A stretch of 64,000 bases of DNA from positions 1,846,001-1,910,000 of the forward strand of contig WAID01000007.1 in assembly GCA_016584495.1 (NCBI GenBank). Direction: 5' to 3'. Under the pieces are notes generated by a model. It had not been told where the DNA came from. It saw only the letters and a program-made list of their open reading frames with translations, and searched no databases. Shown here piece after piece: positions 34,009 to 46,487 of this stretch. The DNA is from Celoporthe dispersa. Taxonomy: Eukaryota > Ascomycota > Sordariomycetes > Diaporthales > Cryphonectriaceae. Each line of letters opens with the position of its first letter. Within the stretch, counting starts at the first letter, position 1. The position numbers and the translations under genes are program-made.

Positions 34009-34871
34009 ATGGACAGATATGAGGATATTTACTCCAACACACCACCTGCGCCTCCACCCAAACCGGGCAGCCACGAGGTCTCTCGCATAGGCACACCTAC
34101 AACAGTCAATTCCCCTCGCCCAGCACCGCCAATACAAGACTACCACCAACATTCCGACCTCCCTGAGGCAGCAGGCCTGACGGCGGCACAGCAGGCGCAA
34201 ATCTCCCAGCCGCAGACAATCCCGGACCCAGGCGAACAGTGGCTGCCCAAGTTCCTAGAGGACAAATCGTACGCCCTTGCATCCCATCCCCCCTCCTCCC
34301 TTCAGCCGACCGAGCCATAAGGACTCCCACGGCGCGATATGAGACTGACAGCTTGCCGCCTTGGAGCAGGAAACAAGACCTAGCCGAGATCCTCTCCACG
34401 TCGACCCTCCTATCCGGCCTCGTCCACGCCCCCTCCACCGCCCACCCGTCCACCCAGTCCAGCACCGAGGCCCTATCCACCTCCCTCGCCGAGAACGTCG
34501 ACCTTGCCACGCACCTCCTCGAGCTCGAGTCCCGGCTCGCACACTCCCGCGCCTCCGCGCAGGCTCTCCTGCTGTCCGCACACGCGCTGGAGAGACAATG
34601 GCGCGCCAAACAAGGCGAGATGGACCACGCGCTGGGGCCCTTTGCGCCCGCGAGCCTGTACCAGCGGCTATCGGGAGGCTTGGCGGAGCAGGAAGGCGTG
34701 TGTGTTGCGCTGGAGGAGAGCTTTCTGGAGGGTGAGGGAGAGGGCGGGCAGGCTACGGAGCGGGAGACGCTGGAGTGGGTCAGGAGATATCGGGAGGCCA
34801 GGAGGGGGTATTATCTGCGCAAGGAGAGGAAGGAGAGGTGGGATGAGGGACGGGTTGGGGGGTGGAGATGA
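34009..34871 (+). CDS. VPS37: ESCRT-I subunit Vps37 (Mod(r) domain)
   Basis: Two exons: 34009-34268 and 34370-34871. They encode 253 residues. The first 75 residues are Pro-rich and low complexity (NTPPAPPPKPGS), typical of the disordered head of fungal Vps37. From WLPKFLEDKS onward there is the Mod(r) helical hairpin: KQDLAEILSTSTLLSGLVHA, then a long helix with LAENVDLATHLLELESRLAH, SAHALERQWRAKQGEMD and a final helix. This layout matches Vps37, which joins Vps23 and Vps28 in ESCRT-I to sort ubiquitinated membrane proteins into multivesicular bodies. The tail of about 60 residues is Glu/Arg/Gly-rich. The intron (34269-34369) has a GTACGC donor and CAG acceptor. Confidence 0.85.
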
Positions 34872-35363
34872 GCAAGAAAGGAGACATGACGGGCTGATGC
34901 GCTGGCAACTCTCGCATTTCGGACGCTCTACGCCTCTGTCTACGACATGGACAGATGATGATGAGGAACCGCCCGTTTGGCCACGCCGACAGGTGAAACG
35001 ATTTCGAGATTGAGGGTCTGGTCGAGATACCCGTGAGCCTTTATAGGCCAGGCATACCGTGTCCAATCCAGAGCATTGCAAATCAACAAGAAAGGAGACC
35101 GGGAAACTCGAAGATAAGCTGGACCTCATCTCAGGTCCATGGAGGACCGACCGTCTTGGTATTGAAGCTTCCCCCGCAGCCCGGGGGCAGGTATCTAGAT
35201 GCTCTGTCCTGCACACAAAAGAGAATACTGACCGGCTTCAGGAGGCCAGTCTAGCGTTGTCTAGCAGGATGAAACCCGATAAGAAAGAATGTAGAAGCTA
35301 GATAGACACTGATGGCGTGCGTTTCTCTGCCGACACATCAGGTTTTCGAGTCCCTTGTCCGTC
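34872..35363. other. Convergent intergenic region
   Basis: The region lies between the 3' ends of VPS37 and the unknown minus-strand gene. Nothing but short random open frames is seen. Confidence 0.5.
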
Positions 35364-36530
35364 CTACGATTTCAACAGGCTGAAGGGGCTTCTCAACATC
35401 TCTGGGCTCCGCGGTGACATAGGCAGCGCAAACAGGTCCTCCTCGGTATCGCCGCCGCCGCCGCCCCTCTCTGGAGCGGCCGGACCGCCCTGCATGACCG
35501 CGCTGAGCGAGGCCATGCCACCTGCCGAGCCGGTCACCATCGGGCGCGGTTGGAAGACTGCAGGTGCCGTGTCTGGAGGAGCAATGGCTGCTGACTTCTT
35601 CCCTGCTGCTGGTTGTGTGTATGTGTGAGCCAAATGCAAATATCCCCAGGGTTGAAAGAGAAAAAGAGAAAGAGAATAAGAAAAAGAAAAAAAAAAGCTA
35701 CAAGCTACGATGATTATGATGATGATGATGATAGTAATAATAATGATCCTCTTTGGAAACTCACCTTCCTTGGCGGCCGCCAGCTCGGCTGGGCTCGTTG
35801 CCAGCTTCAGCCCCTTCAGCTTCTCGCCCAGTCTCCCGCCGATCGGCGACCGTGGGCTCACGGGGCTGCTGGCCTCGGGGCTCTGCAGCGGCAGCGGGAT
35901 CGCCTCGGCGCTGGACGTGTCGATCCTTAGGCCAAAGTGGTCCACGATCCACTCTCTCTCCTGTACTGCCATCTCCAGCCCGACGCTCTCGCCGTTCTCC
36001 TTCATCTCGGCCACGATCTCGGCCTGCAGCTGCTCAAGGCGCATCTTGGCCCAGATCGTGTGCAGCACACCCCGCGTGCCCTTGTCCTCGCTCACCAGGC
36101 CCTCTGGGAATATCGCCGGCAGGGGTTTGGTGTGTAGGTCTGCTACGCTGCCAGACTTTTGCGAGATCGTCACCAGCGTAGGCATGAGTGCCTTTGGTGG
36201 GAGGAGGAAGTAGATGCGGCAGGTTGAGTCTGGGGTCTCGGCGTCGCGGATCGGTGGTAATGTGACGGCCTCTTTGCCCTCCCACTTGACATCCCAGTCC
36301 TCGAGGTTGGCCTTTGTCGTAGCTTTTGCGCTCTCCCCCGCCGCGCTCAGTGCCGCAGCCGCATCCCACTCCACCATGAGGATTTTGGTCCCCTCATTGC
36401 ATTTTGTGCCCGTCTCGAACTCGAATCTTGAGAGCGTAAATGCAGACGAGGGCGAGGTTGGTGTCTCCACCACGTTGACGGTGCCAAAGTCGTTGTGCGT
36501 GGCCACCGTCGGCTGCGCAGGTGCCGCCAT
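35364..36530 (-). CDS. Unrecognised fungal protein
   Basis: Two exons on the minus strand: 36530-35765 and 35608-35364. They encode 336 residues, with phase-consistent GTGAGT and CAG sites. I do not recognise the family. The N-terminal 190 residues look like a compact beta-rich domain (FTLSRFEFETGTKCNEGTKI, ILMVEWD, CRIYFLLPPKALMPTLVTI) followed by helices (HTIWAKMRLEQLQAEIVAEM). The region ending in REWIVDHFGLRID looks well folded. The last 120 residues are Ser/Pro-rich with repeated SPRSP motifs, as in a disordered, phosphorylated tail. The beta-rich N-terminus could be a PH-like or lipid-facing module, but nothing in it is diagnostic. The intron (35609-35764) holds an A-rich tract and ATG/ATA microrepeats. 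No signal peptide or membrane segment is seen. Confidence 0.75.
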   Translation of the reverse strand: MAAPAQPTVATHNDFGTVNVVETPTSPSSAFTLSRFEFETGTKCNEGTKILMVEWDAAAALSAAGESAKATTKANLEDWDVKWEGKEAVTLPPIRDAETPDSTCRIYFLLPPKALMPTLVTISQKSGSVADLHTKPLPAIFPEGLVSEDKGTRGVLHTIWAKMRLEQLQAEIVAEMKENGESVGLEMAVQEREWIVDHFGLRIDTSSAEAIPLPLQSPEASSPVSPRSPIGGRLGEKLKGLKLATSPAELAAAKEGEFPKRIIIITIIIIIIIIVACSFFFSFSYSLSLFLFQPWGYLHLAHTYTQPAAGKKSAAIAPPDTAPAVFQPRPMVTGSAGGMASLSAVMQGGPAAPERGGGGGDTEEDLFALPMSPRSPEMLRSPFSLLKS

Positions 36531-39308
36531 CTTTCTTTTTTTTTCTCTCTTTTTTTCCCCTTCTTCTCTAGAGCGAGGCCGTGCGCAAGGCTGAGACTCA
36601 GTACCCAGGCGCGTCTATCCGCGCGGCTGTAACCTTTCTTTATTCTTTTTAACCCTTCTCTTTCTCTTGCTTTGCTTCTTTTTTTTATCCTCTCTCCTTC
36701 TCCTTCTTTTTGGTCTTCTTCCTAGGCCAAGGCGACAGGAACGGAGCGGTGCGTGGATAGTTGAAAAAGGAATCGAGAGGAACGAATTATGTCGTAATGC
36801 ACGTGAGGCACGCGGTTTGTCCGAGGGTGATTCTCGAGAGCTAGGCAGCTAGTTGGTAATTCCGTCGTCGCTGATGGTGCAGTAGCGGCGCGCCTAGACA
36901 AAGTAATTGTAGGGGCTCTCTTGAATTTTTTTTCTTCCTCTTCTTTTTTCCTCTCTCAAGAGCAGTAACCTAGCACAAGGCCTCCGACGCGGCTGCTTCG
37001 CTCGCTCGCTCGGCCCGGACAAGCTGACAACATATAATAAGCTGAAGGATGATCCGATCAATGAAGCGTCAGGTGGGACGGTAGTAGGGGCGATCAGGTA
37101 CGTTGTGAAATAAGGGGGCCCGCTGCAAGGGTAGCGCCAACTGGACCCAGTGGCCCGGGTACGTTGCAATGCTTTTAATATAAAGTGGACAGGACCGCCT
37201 TCGCTGCTGGCAGGATCGGGATCAAGGACCTCGATCAGTCAGCGCAGAGGAGAGAGAGAGGAGAGCGCGCTGGGCTGGGCTGGGCTGCACGAGATTATCT
37301 AGCTGCGGGAGAGACGGAAGTGACAGTCAATGAACGCACGGCGCTCGCGCTCTGCGCAACAAGACGTTTAACGTTAACGCCCTTTGGTCGCAGCTGGGTG
37401 GATCTCTGCCCTATATTGGCGCAAGTTAAGGAGGAGAAGAGAGAAGAGGCGTGATGAGATGGTATCCGCATGCAAAAGGATTGCCGCCAAAAGTTCAGGG
37501 CATAAGCTTGTCGATAAGCTTGCTCGTCTGGACGAAACAACAGCAGGCAGAAAAAAGAAGGTGACATAGGTGACCTGCGAGTCCTCCTGTGGCTCCGGGG
37601 GTGCTGGGAGTGGCCGGGTCTATCGCATGAGAAAGGGCAGCAAGAAGGGCTCTGGTTTCTCTCTCCCTCTCGTTTGGGGGGGCTGACACTCTTGGCTTGT
37701 CATGCCCCTCCTCCTGGATGCAGAGCCGTTGATGCCATCCATCCCTGTTCAATAATGTCCCCCCCTTCTCGTCTCCCCTTCTCCCCGCTCTCCACAGGCA
37801 TCAGTCATTTATGTGTGTGAGTTCTCATGTGTGTGGATTGCTGACCAGCACGCCTGAAACGGCTATGACTTGCGTCAAGCGTCTTATAGTCCCTCTCCAA
37901 GGACTGGAGGCGATCGACGAAGCGTTTGATGAATCGAAACATGCTGTGTCGTCCATTCGTCAAACAAGGGTTCTCGCAGGCACTAGCCTTAGCGACAGTT
38001 CTATTAATAGACACAAACCCCTCCACGCGGCATATGTGTGGTCGAAAAGTGGAGGTGGGATTCCTTCTAATGATTTCGAGAAGCGTCGGCCCCTCTCAAC
38101 TGATCAACATGGAATTTCCGACGGGGCTGCTCCTTTAGGGTTGGGAGCATCCCATCGAAAGGGAGAGAAAGAAAGAGGAAGAGAGAAGGGGGTAAAAACA
38201 AAGAGGAGCACCACAGCTGCAGAGGTTGGAACCCATGATAAGACAGGTAACCCTTTGATCTGGCAAGACGTTGAACTGCGAAGCTGCCACCAAATCCGCA
38301 CTGGTCATGACTTGGTAGCCTGGGGGTTGTAGTGCGGTCCCGACAGCCCAAAAGCATATGCTCTCTCTGTCCTCGGGATGTGATGGACGACAGGAGAAGA
38401 AGGTGAGCTTTGGATTTGAAGTTTGCAGGATGTCACCCCTGGCACAACGGCGGGTATTTGATCTGTCAACTTGAGACGAGATGAGAGGAGGCGATCCAAA
38501 CGAAACGAGCAGGACCTCCCATTCCCCCCCTTTTTTTCCCCCCCTCTCTCTTTCATTTCAGTGCTTTCGAGTTGCCCGTAGTCAAAAGCTCCCGGGAGCG
38601 GGAGATGGCGAATGGTCTGGTGGTCATGTTCAGTAGGCATTGCGCGACGCCCGCACTGCTGATGAGAGGACGAAATACGGGAATTCGAATTGCGATCCAT
38701 CCGTTTTCATAGATAAGAGTCTCTGCTCTAAGCTGCCAGCTGGAGACGACGGATGCGCCACCAGACTGCAGGTGTTCTTGAGCTGGTTCAAACCAGGAGA
38801 AGGGGCGTTGGAAGAAGCGCCGTGGCTTCGCTACGTGCAGTCACCCCCAGGAGCTCAGGAGCGCCGGTCCGTTTCTGGGGCTGCAAGTAATCGATCATCC
38901 CATGCAAACCCGTGAACGAAGGATCCGGCAGCATTCTCAAGCCCATGCAAGGATTCCAGGGCGGTCAAGCGCATCGACTCCCAGTGGCTGAGACTGAGAC
39001 GAGTCTGTTTCAACCGGACCTAGCTGGAAGACCTGCGAGCCGCCGGGAACGCTGTTGAATTCTTGACCCTCTTCTTGTTCTCTTCCTCCGGGCCTGGGTG
39101 CGATATCTCCCGTCTTGTTTCCTGCTGATGTGGCGCCTGAGATCGTGGCGTGCCTTTTCCTGATCGCATGCCTGGCCGAGGGCTGTGGGACGTGTGCAGG
39201 GGATTGGAGCGAGCACACACGTGTCTGAAACCAGGAAGAGAGCATATGCATCAGGTCGCTGGGCCAAAGATACAGAAGGAAGGCCTGGGGTCCATCGAAG
39301 AAGAAAAT

Positions 39309-39348
39309 GTGACGTGACGTGACGTGACGTGACGTGAGGTGACGTGAC
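39309..39348. repeat. Pentanucleotide GTGAC array
   Basis: Eight tandem copies of GTGAC, one of them changed to GTGAG. Each junction reads TGACGTGA, one base away from the CRE element TGACGTCA recognised by bZIP factors of the ATF/CREB class. Confidence 0.85.
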
Positions 39349-41887
39349 TTTTTGCTTGTTGGAACTGGATGATGCGTGCGGATTAACATCGCGTATAGGG
39401 TCACCTGCTATAATGCCATGTAGCAGGCTGCTGCTGCTAGTGGGCTGAGCTTGGCTGGGCTGCAGGCAGGCTGGGGCGGCTGGATACTGCGTGGTAGCGC
39501 TAGAGAAGGGGGGAAATCTGGAAAATCTGCACTGCTGCAAGAAAGAAAAACCCCACGGGGGCGACCTAGGCGGGTTCGTTCCCCGGGAGTGCCGAGGGGA
39601 GACACTGTCGACCCTTTTGCAGAGTATCCAGCTACCCCAGGCGGGGCGCTGGTGCGCTGAGCTCGGGCCAATTCGTACGGGCGATGCGATACCCTGGAGC
39701 CCTGAAGCACCACTGTGAGATCACTGTACATACAGTGGCCGTCGGTGTTCTTGCTGCTCTCACCAGGTGCTTCTTGACCAAGCGCGCCTGTGGATGGTGC
39801 GATTCAGGATCTCATGATCCCCTGGGACACCTCACACCTGACCGCACCGGAATAAGAGCATCGATGCCACGCAAACCGTTGGGAACAAGCAAGACGACCG
39901 ACCCAAGAGCTCTCTCGACCTGGCCCGTGGCGCGAATTGGTCTCGATGTCCTGTCGCCCTTGCCACACACAGCATGTGCAATTTAGGGTCACATTTTCGA
40001 GTCGTGACCACACGAAAACCAAAACCCACAACTCTGTTTCTGTCTGGCCGCGGCTTACCAGAGAGAGAGCCATGCTGCCGAGCAACTTCCGAGGAGAGCT
40101 CATCCCGACCCACAGTTCAGTCTGAGCCTCGTGTGCAGTTGTCGGGTGCTGGCCGAGAAGGATCTGCGTCTTTCTCTCTCTCTCTCCTCTCTCGTCCTCT
40201 CTGCAGACAGATCGAGCAGAGCAACGTAGGATCCGTTTGAAGAGGAGAAGAGAACAATGCTACTGTCACGGTCACGGTCGCGGTCTAGGACACGGGCAGA
40301 TTCGGCGAGACAACAAAGCTCCTTTTGAGCAAGTCTCAGCAGCTTCTGGAGAGCCCTCGACTCGCCCGCCTAAATGAAAAAAGCAACCACCAACCACTAT
40401 CGAAAAGAGGAAAAAAAAAAATAAGGGGGGGCCGAATGATGGACCCAATCAGGTCACACTCGACGAGAGCCACCGGAGTAGGGCCGGGACGTAGAGTATT
40501 CCCGGCATCTCTGACATCAGGTACATGCATACTCCGTACGGCGCCCCGTTCCGGATCCTCCGCTATGGGCGTCCTATTGTCTCGAAGAGCCAGCCACTGA
40601 GACCAATCGTGTGCGCGTATGTGGCACTACATACACTGCACTGGTTCAGTGCACGGCGGTGGACACCAGACCGGGTCACAGCTGGGCCATACCTTTTACC
40701 CCCTCCCCCCCCCAAGTTGTCTAGTGTCTCGGCTTCATGTGAGGCACCCCAGCAAGCCTTCCAGCAGGTCTCAACAAGCCATCGCGGAGGCCCTTGTCGC
40801 GTTCCTGTCAACGGCCACAGGTTCGGAAACACTGGGGCCATTGAGGGTCAGAAAAAGTGTGGCCGACAAGGCATTTATCCTCTCTGCTGCCAGCAGTCAC
40901 CGTTTCGAGAGTCGCATGCGTGTGCTGTCGAGGACTCCACACCATGACGAGCTCTTGCCTGTTCAACTGCCGAAGCAGATCTCCGCCGTTACATTGCACC
41001 GTCACCTCGCCATCCAACCATCCAGCCAGAATGCCCGAGACACACCAGCAGGCCAGGATCTTGTGTACGAAAAGCTGAGGTGTCCTCCCACCAGCCCGTA
41101 CCAAACAATGATGCACCGACCATGACACCACGGCCAGAGCACACCAGGGTCAGCAAGGCGTTTCCTGTACGGCAGAGTACCCTGCAGAGGACAATCGCGC
41201 TGTCACCAGACCTCGAAAAATGCCCACCTGTGGAGATGGAACGTCTTTCTCTCTTCTGACCACGAATGTACATAGTGTGTGCTGCAGGTGGAGGCGAGTA
41301 CCTCGGGTGGTGGCAGCAATGAAACCCGGGGTTGTTGCCGATCACATTAATGCCCTTTTTTTTTCTTCTTTTTTTTCCCCTTCGCTTCCCTTTTCATCAC
41401 CTCAGCACGATACCACCCACATCATTATGCGCTTGCTACCATAGTACACACCCTGACACCGTCATACCCTTCAGCGGGTCCGACGAGGAAAGACCATGCA
41501 CGAACGAGCGAATGATCGTTGGCCGACACGAGAAAACATTCACACGGACTGCCATGAGGACAAATGACTCTTTGGAGAGGCGTCGCATCGGGCTGGCTGG
41601 TTGCACTCGATACGCAACCCACAGATGAGTTGAGAGAGAGACAACATGTCTCAGTGCTAGGCCTGGAGAAGGAGCAGGATCAGATCACCTTTCATATGCA
41701 GCAGCGGCTCGGAATTTCGCTCGCGTCTTTGCTGCACAGCTTCCAGCAAGTCATCAGGCCGGCGTCACGTTTCATTGGCCCCGGCTAAAATGAGGTGCTG
41801 CTCTACCCTGAACCAGCACAGGCTCATTTGCCGTGCGAACAAAACCAGCTATGGTGGTACTCTCTCCCGCTTATTGTGGAGTGACGA

Positions 41888-41929
41888 TGACCCTGCTGCT
41901 GCTGCTGCTACTGCTGCTGCTGCTGCTCG
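41888..41929. repeat. CTG trinucleotide tract
   Basis: About fourteen CTG units with one CTA interruption, within the gene-poor region. No coding frame using it is supported. Confidence 0.75.
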
Positions 41930-43650
41930 TGCGCCCCCAGCACTGGGACCCCTTGCTGCAATCACCGTGAACAGCGCCGATGAGCTGGGGGGCAATGCGG
42001 CTCTGTTTGCGGCGACAGAGGCGTGGAGATGTTCGGCCCTACCGTGAACAGATTGAAGTTCGGCGACGGTCAATCCATCGGTCGAGATCTCGGCCGTACT
42101 CGATACTTGGCGGGCCATGAACTCTTTCTTATCTCGACGAGCAGGACCGAATTGGGCACACAGACACCAGGTTGGGTTGACCATGGGCCGCGATAGCCTG
42201 GTACCTCTAGTCTCAGGCACCACCCCTGCGAAGACCGCGTAGATCCCTCCCGGGAGCCCGTGTACACGCCTAGCATACCTAACACACCCAGCAGGTTGCC
42301 CTGGAAGAAGTGAGGGTGCCTTCCCGGCGGCACTCTGTCTCGCAATCTCAGTGGACCTGGGCCGAGGGCTCCCCACTATTACGCCGGAGAAATGGCCGTG
42401 GCCCATCCAGATCCATATCGAACTCAACCATTTCACGACACCCCAGTCTCCACAAGGACGACCAAGGAAGCCCAGCACGCATGCCGTATCCCGCTCAGTG
42501 GTCTTGGCGCCGTAGGCCTGCGTGCTTTTGCCTGCTACACTCTCTCCGCACGCCCATCTCCAGTTCAGTAGCCAGGTCAGTCTCTCGTTTTTTTTCCCCT
42601 TGCGACGCAGCACCTCCGCCATCCGCACCTTGGTTGGTCACCCTCTCGATTTCAAGCACCTGTCCTTCCGGCTCCCTCCTCTCTTGTCACACCCACCACC
42701 GTTTCTCGACCCGGAAAAAACAACAATCAAGATTTGGCACGTACAACGTTGTCCTGCAAGACTTTCCGCCTGCCTGGATCCATTTTCCTTACTTGGCCCC
42801 CTCCTCTCTCTACCAGCGACCCGCCGCTCGCACAACTTCGATCCGAACTTGGAACCTGGGCTCGGTCTGCTTATTTCCGGTACAGCGGCGCACCTCTTCG
42901 CACCCTCCTTCCTGATTTCTCCCACGCTTTCTTGAACCGAATTCCAGTCTTGGCCCAGCAATAGACCTCGGTTACGAACGATTCATCCTCCGTCGCGGCA
43001 TTTCGTACTCATCGACAGACCACAGAGCAGACGACCACCGTGCAATTATACGTACTTTTTGGTGCAGAGTACTCGCGGCGCCATTCTCCCAGCGACGCAG
43101 TGTGGCAACCACGACAGCTTTCTACTCCTCTGACGAACGCTCCTGTCCCGGCCCGGCCTGGTAAACAACACCGCGATCTCCCAACATCTTCTGGTGAACA
43201 CGGCCGTGCAATTAGCCTGTATCGCACCGCTCGGTCAGAGTCCGTTGCGACTATCGTTGTGAGAGATAACTCGACAAGGACACCGGAACCTGTCCGATTG
43301 ATAACCTCGCCGTCTACAAACAACTGAGATTGAAGACAAGCGCTCGACGACGTTGCAGACGAGTCAACCTAGCGACGGACTATCCCCCCAATTTCGCAGC
43401 AAAGGAACGTGCCTGCGGCCCGACCTATCTGTTGCCTCGATCCCCCTCCCCCCTACCATTTAAGCCGACCGACCAGATGTTCCGCCATGGTTGCATTGCG
43501 ATTGTCGCGATTCCTTGATAGCTCCGTTTCGAAGTAGGAAAGAACGGCGGTCCCTCGAGGAGAGGAGATTCTGCTGGGGCGGGAAAAGAGGTCGACGGAC
43601 CATCACTGGGGTCTTCGTGTTTCGACGACTGTATCGACTCAGCCCTCACC

Positions 43651-45347
43651 ATGGAGCCACTCCATATCACCGAGTTCGCCTCGAGGCGATACTACGCAAA
43701 GCTAGACCAGCTACCCAAGGAACCACAACAACAGAGTGATGCTGAGGTTCAGGTGGAGGGCACTTCGGCCAAGTTCATCCTGCCTATCCGACAGGCCGAA
43801 CAGCAGGCAGCAGAACAATCATCGAGTTCAAGACCAGAGAAGGAGAAGGAGAGGCGAGGTCTTTTTGGGCGGCTGCGATCGTCGAAATCCAGTGTATCTG
43901 TACCGGAGCCCCTTTCATTAAGACGGCCTTCGATTGCGTCGGTAGCATCGGCAAGCTCGATTGTCGAGAGCACAGCCCCCAAACGCAGCAGGTACGTGCT
44001 TGTGCTCTACTCTTGCTCTCCCTTCCCCGTCTATAGGACCGTTTCTCATCACATTGACTTTGCACACAGTGTACCGTTCGATCAGTTATTCTTGAACCTG
44101 CCCAATGAGCTGAAGATCCAGGTCATCGCCTCGTTGCCGCTCTCAGACGTGCTCAACCTTCGGCTAGCATCAAGAGCATGGCATGGCATGGTCACTCTGA
44201 ACGAAGTGCCAATAGTGCGCTATCAGCTGGACCATCAAGTCCCTGCATACGCCAAACGCCTCTATCCGGTACCAGACGCCTCCGGGTACAACTTACACTA
44301 CCTCTGCAGCCTGTGGCACCGACTACATGTTGCCGCCAAGCTTGCGAGGCGCATGTGTGACTGGTGCACAAAGGAGATCTTTTAAAGACCACCAGGGAGC
44401 AGGTGGCATCATTCGCCGGACAGCGGGAGCGCATGTATCGACGACTTATACCCTTACTCTTCACCATATTTCACTTTTTCGAAAACTACCGGAGACTACA
44501 CGCGCAATACATCCAGGAGCACGGTTACGGTCTCTCGCGCACACCATACACGACCCACCCCATCGAAACACAGATCATGAACATGTACGACGATCGAACG
44601 TTATTACAGGTCCACCAAATCTTCCCTATGGTTGTGTCATCCTTCAGTCGGCGGTTACGGCCTCCATCTTATGTTGGTCGGCTGGAGAAAACCATCAGGG
44701 GTTATCTGCGGGACGAGCCTACAGACGAGGTCAAGACGGCGGTACTCTGTCTCGGTGGCTTGAGACAAGTCCTGAGATGTTGGGAGGTGCACGGCTACAA
44801 CACGAGAATCAATTCCGTGGAGACATGGTATAGTGGTATCCACAGCGCCAAAGAACCATCAAGACCAGCCGAGACGAGCAGCAAGGATAATGCGAAATCG
44901 AGGAGAGGCCTCATGAGCCTGGGGCGAAGGAAATCAAGCTGGCAGATCCGCGACGCCGCCAAGGCCGACGACACGGCGAGATCAAATCGGGGCTCTCTCG
45001 AGCAAGTCCCTTCGAGGAACTCCATCACAGGGCCGTCAAACATGATATTCAATACGAGCCTGGCAGCGGGGATGCCCATGGACCAACTCGAGCAGGACCA
45101 GTACCAGCGTCTCCTATCCGATCTCCCCCCCCTGCAAAAGCTGTGGTCATTCAATGCCGAGAACATGATCCTCGAGCGCAGGATCGTCGAGCGTTCAATT
45201 GACATAAAGCGCAACGCCCAGATGCTGATCGACCTGATCAAGGAGCACGGGGTTGTCGAGGAGGACATATGGTGGTACGGGATGGCCAACACCGAGTCGA
45301 TACGGCCGCCGCCCCTGGAGGCCATCGAAGAGGATCCCATTGAATAG
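43651..45347 (+). CDS. F-box protein, frame broken by one base
   Basis: Two exons, 43651-43991 and 44070-45347, encode about 539 residues if one base is restored. The first 115 residues are disordered and charged (RPEKEKERRGLFGRLRSSKS). An F-box follows: PFDQLFLNLPNELKIQVIAS then LPLSDVLNLRLASRAWHGM, the Skp1-binding module of SCF ubiquitin ligases. The C-terminal 320 residues form a helical region found in many fungal F-box proteins (RLIPLLFTIFHFFENYRR; ETQIMNMYDDRTLLQ) and end in an acidic tail. The substrate is unknown. At a T4 run (44380-44383) the frame WCTKEIF hits a stop; a fifth T would restore IFLKTTREQVASF. A 41-nt splice alternative exists but is shorter than usual. The 78-nt intron (43992-44069) is a multiple of three without a stop, so its retention would add 26 residues. 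Confidence 0.83.
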
Positions 45348-46487
45348 GAGGGAGATTCCAACGTGGAAGTGGGAAGCGGTGTCATTTTTTTTTTGGTAAC
45401 ATCAACAACAACATCCTCATCATTGCGTCTCCTTTGTCATATGCCGCATGAAGAAAGCAAGCATTCACAGGCGTTCCTTCTTCTCTTTTTTTCCTCTCTA
45501 CACAAGAGAGAGTGGACGGGGGACTCAAGGGATCAAATATTACATGGCCTGGGGCGTGCGAAATATCCTAATTTCTTGACACATATGAAACACTTTATGA
45601 CAGAAAACACAGCTTTCTCTGCATTGTCCAGTATGTGAAGACGATTCCGTACGTTAAGTGGTGAGGACATGATGTTACATGGCAGTGGGTTGATGACATG
45701 TTTGACGGTAAGCCGTAGAACCTACACGTACCGATCGGTGCAGGATGTTTCAGATGGTTGTATGCGATGGTGTACTGCAGCAGGAGCCAGTCCCTACTTC
45801 TTACATGTGACAAAAGTGGCCTTCGCAATATTTGTCAAGGTGGTGTGTAGAGTCAGTTGCGAACCACAACCACACAATTTCCTGGAATGGATCTCGAGTC
45901 GCCTTCGTCAGCGGCCCTTCCTGGGAGCAAGGGTCCTCACAAGCAGGACATGCATATGAGAGCTCTTGATTTTCCAGAACAGAGGTAGAGTCACTCGGTT
46001 TTGAGACGTCAAAAAGTATTCGGATGGCATGCTGAACTGTGTAAGTAACCCCCAGTAAACACGAGACAACCCCTCCCAAAAAAAAAATCAAGACCGCGGA
46101 AAACAAGAAAGCTTGTAAGCCCGCCCGGCCGACCGACCAAACCGCGCTGAACTCTATGCAAAATTCCGCCCTATTGCTAGAGGTATCGATAGAATCAAGA
46201 AAATCAATAATAACAACAATAACAAGAGAATAGACGCTTGAGAAAGACTAGGCAGTCTCACCTGCTGTTCTAAGGGGAAAGCAACGTCCAGTCTACAATT
46301 ACAGGACATGAAATCCCGTTAGTCAGTTACTTCTCACCTCATGGTCATGAAGCTCGAGCTATCCCTCAACCTCTTTGCTGAGAGCATTCTTGAAGCGACT
46401 AGCAGCACCCGCAGCTCTCTGCTGTGCTGCCTGTAGGGCCCTAAGGGTCCAGCTGTGCGCCCAGACTCGCTCCAAGGCCGCAGGGTC
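45348..46487. other. Convergent intergenic region
   Basis: The region lies between the 3' ends of the F-box and AT-hook genes. It is AT-richer than average around 46160-46260, with an A run near 46078-46087. No gene is seen. Confidence 0.5.

Larger units (their letters stand above)
36531..43650. other. Large gene-poor region, about 7.1 kb
   Basis: This is the longest stretch without a recognisable gene. Open frames of 130-260 codons exist on both strands (for example 42628-41849 on the minus strand), but they have random composition, no family motifs and no supporting splice pattern. The stretch is not AT-rich, so RIP-mutated transposon debris is unlikely. It holds a GGGCT repeat (37267-37285), a GTGAC array (39309-39348) and a CTG tract (41888-41929). 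The final 1.3 kb before 43651 is C/T-rich and may be the long 5' leader or promoter of the F-box gene. Confidence 0.5.

Noticed and set aside
37811..38332. A 173-codon plus-strand open frame in the gene-poor region
   Set aside because: No recognisable domain, atypical composition and no splice partners; most likely chance.
41849..42628. A 259-codon minus-strand open frame in the large gap
   Set aside because: Composition looks random, the poly-Ala end comes from the CTG tract, and no motif or start context supports it.
42310..43323. Overlapping plus-strand frames of 95-201 codons before the F-box gene
   Set aside because: They are C/T-rich leader sequence rich in Ser, Pro and Thr, with no conserved block.
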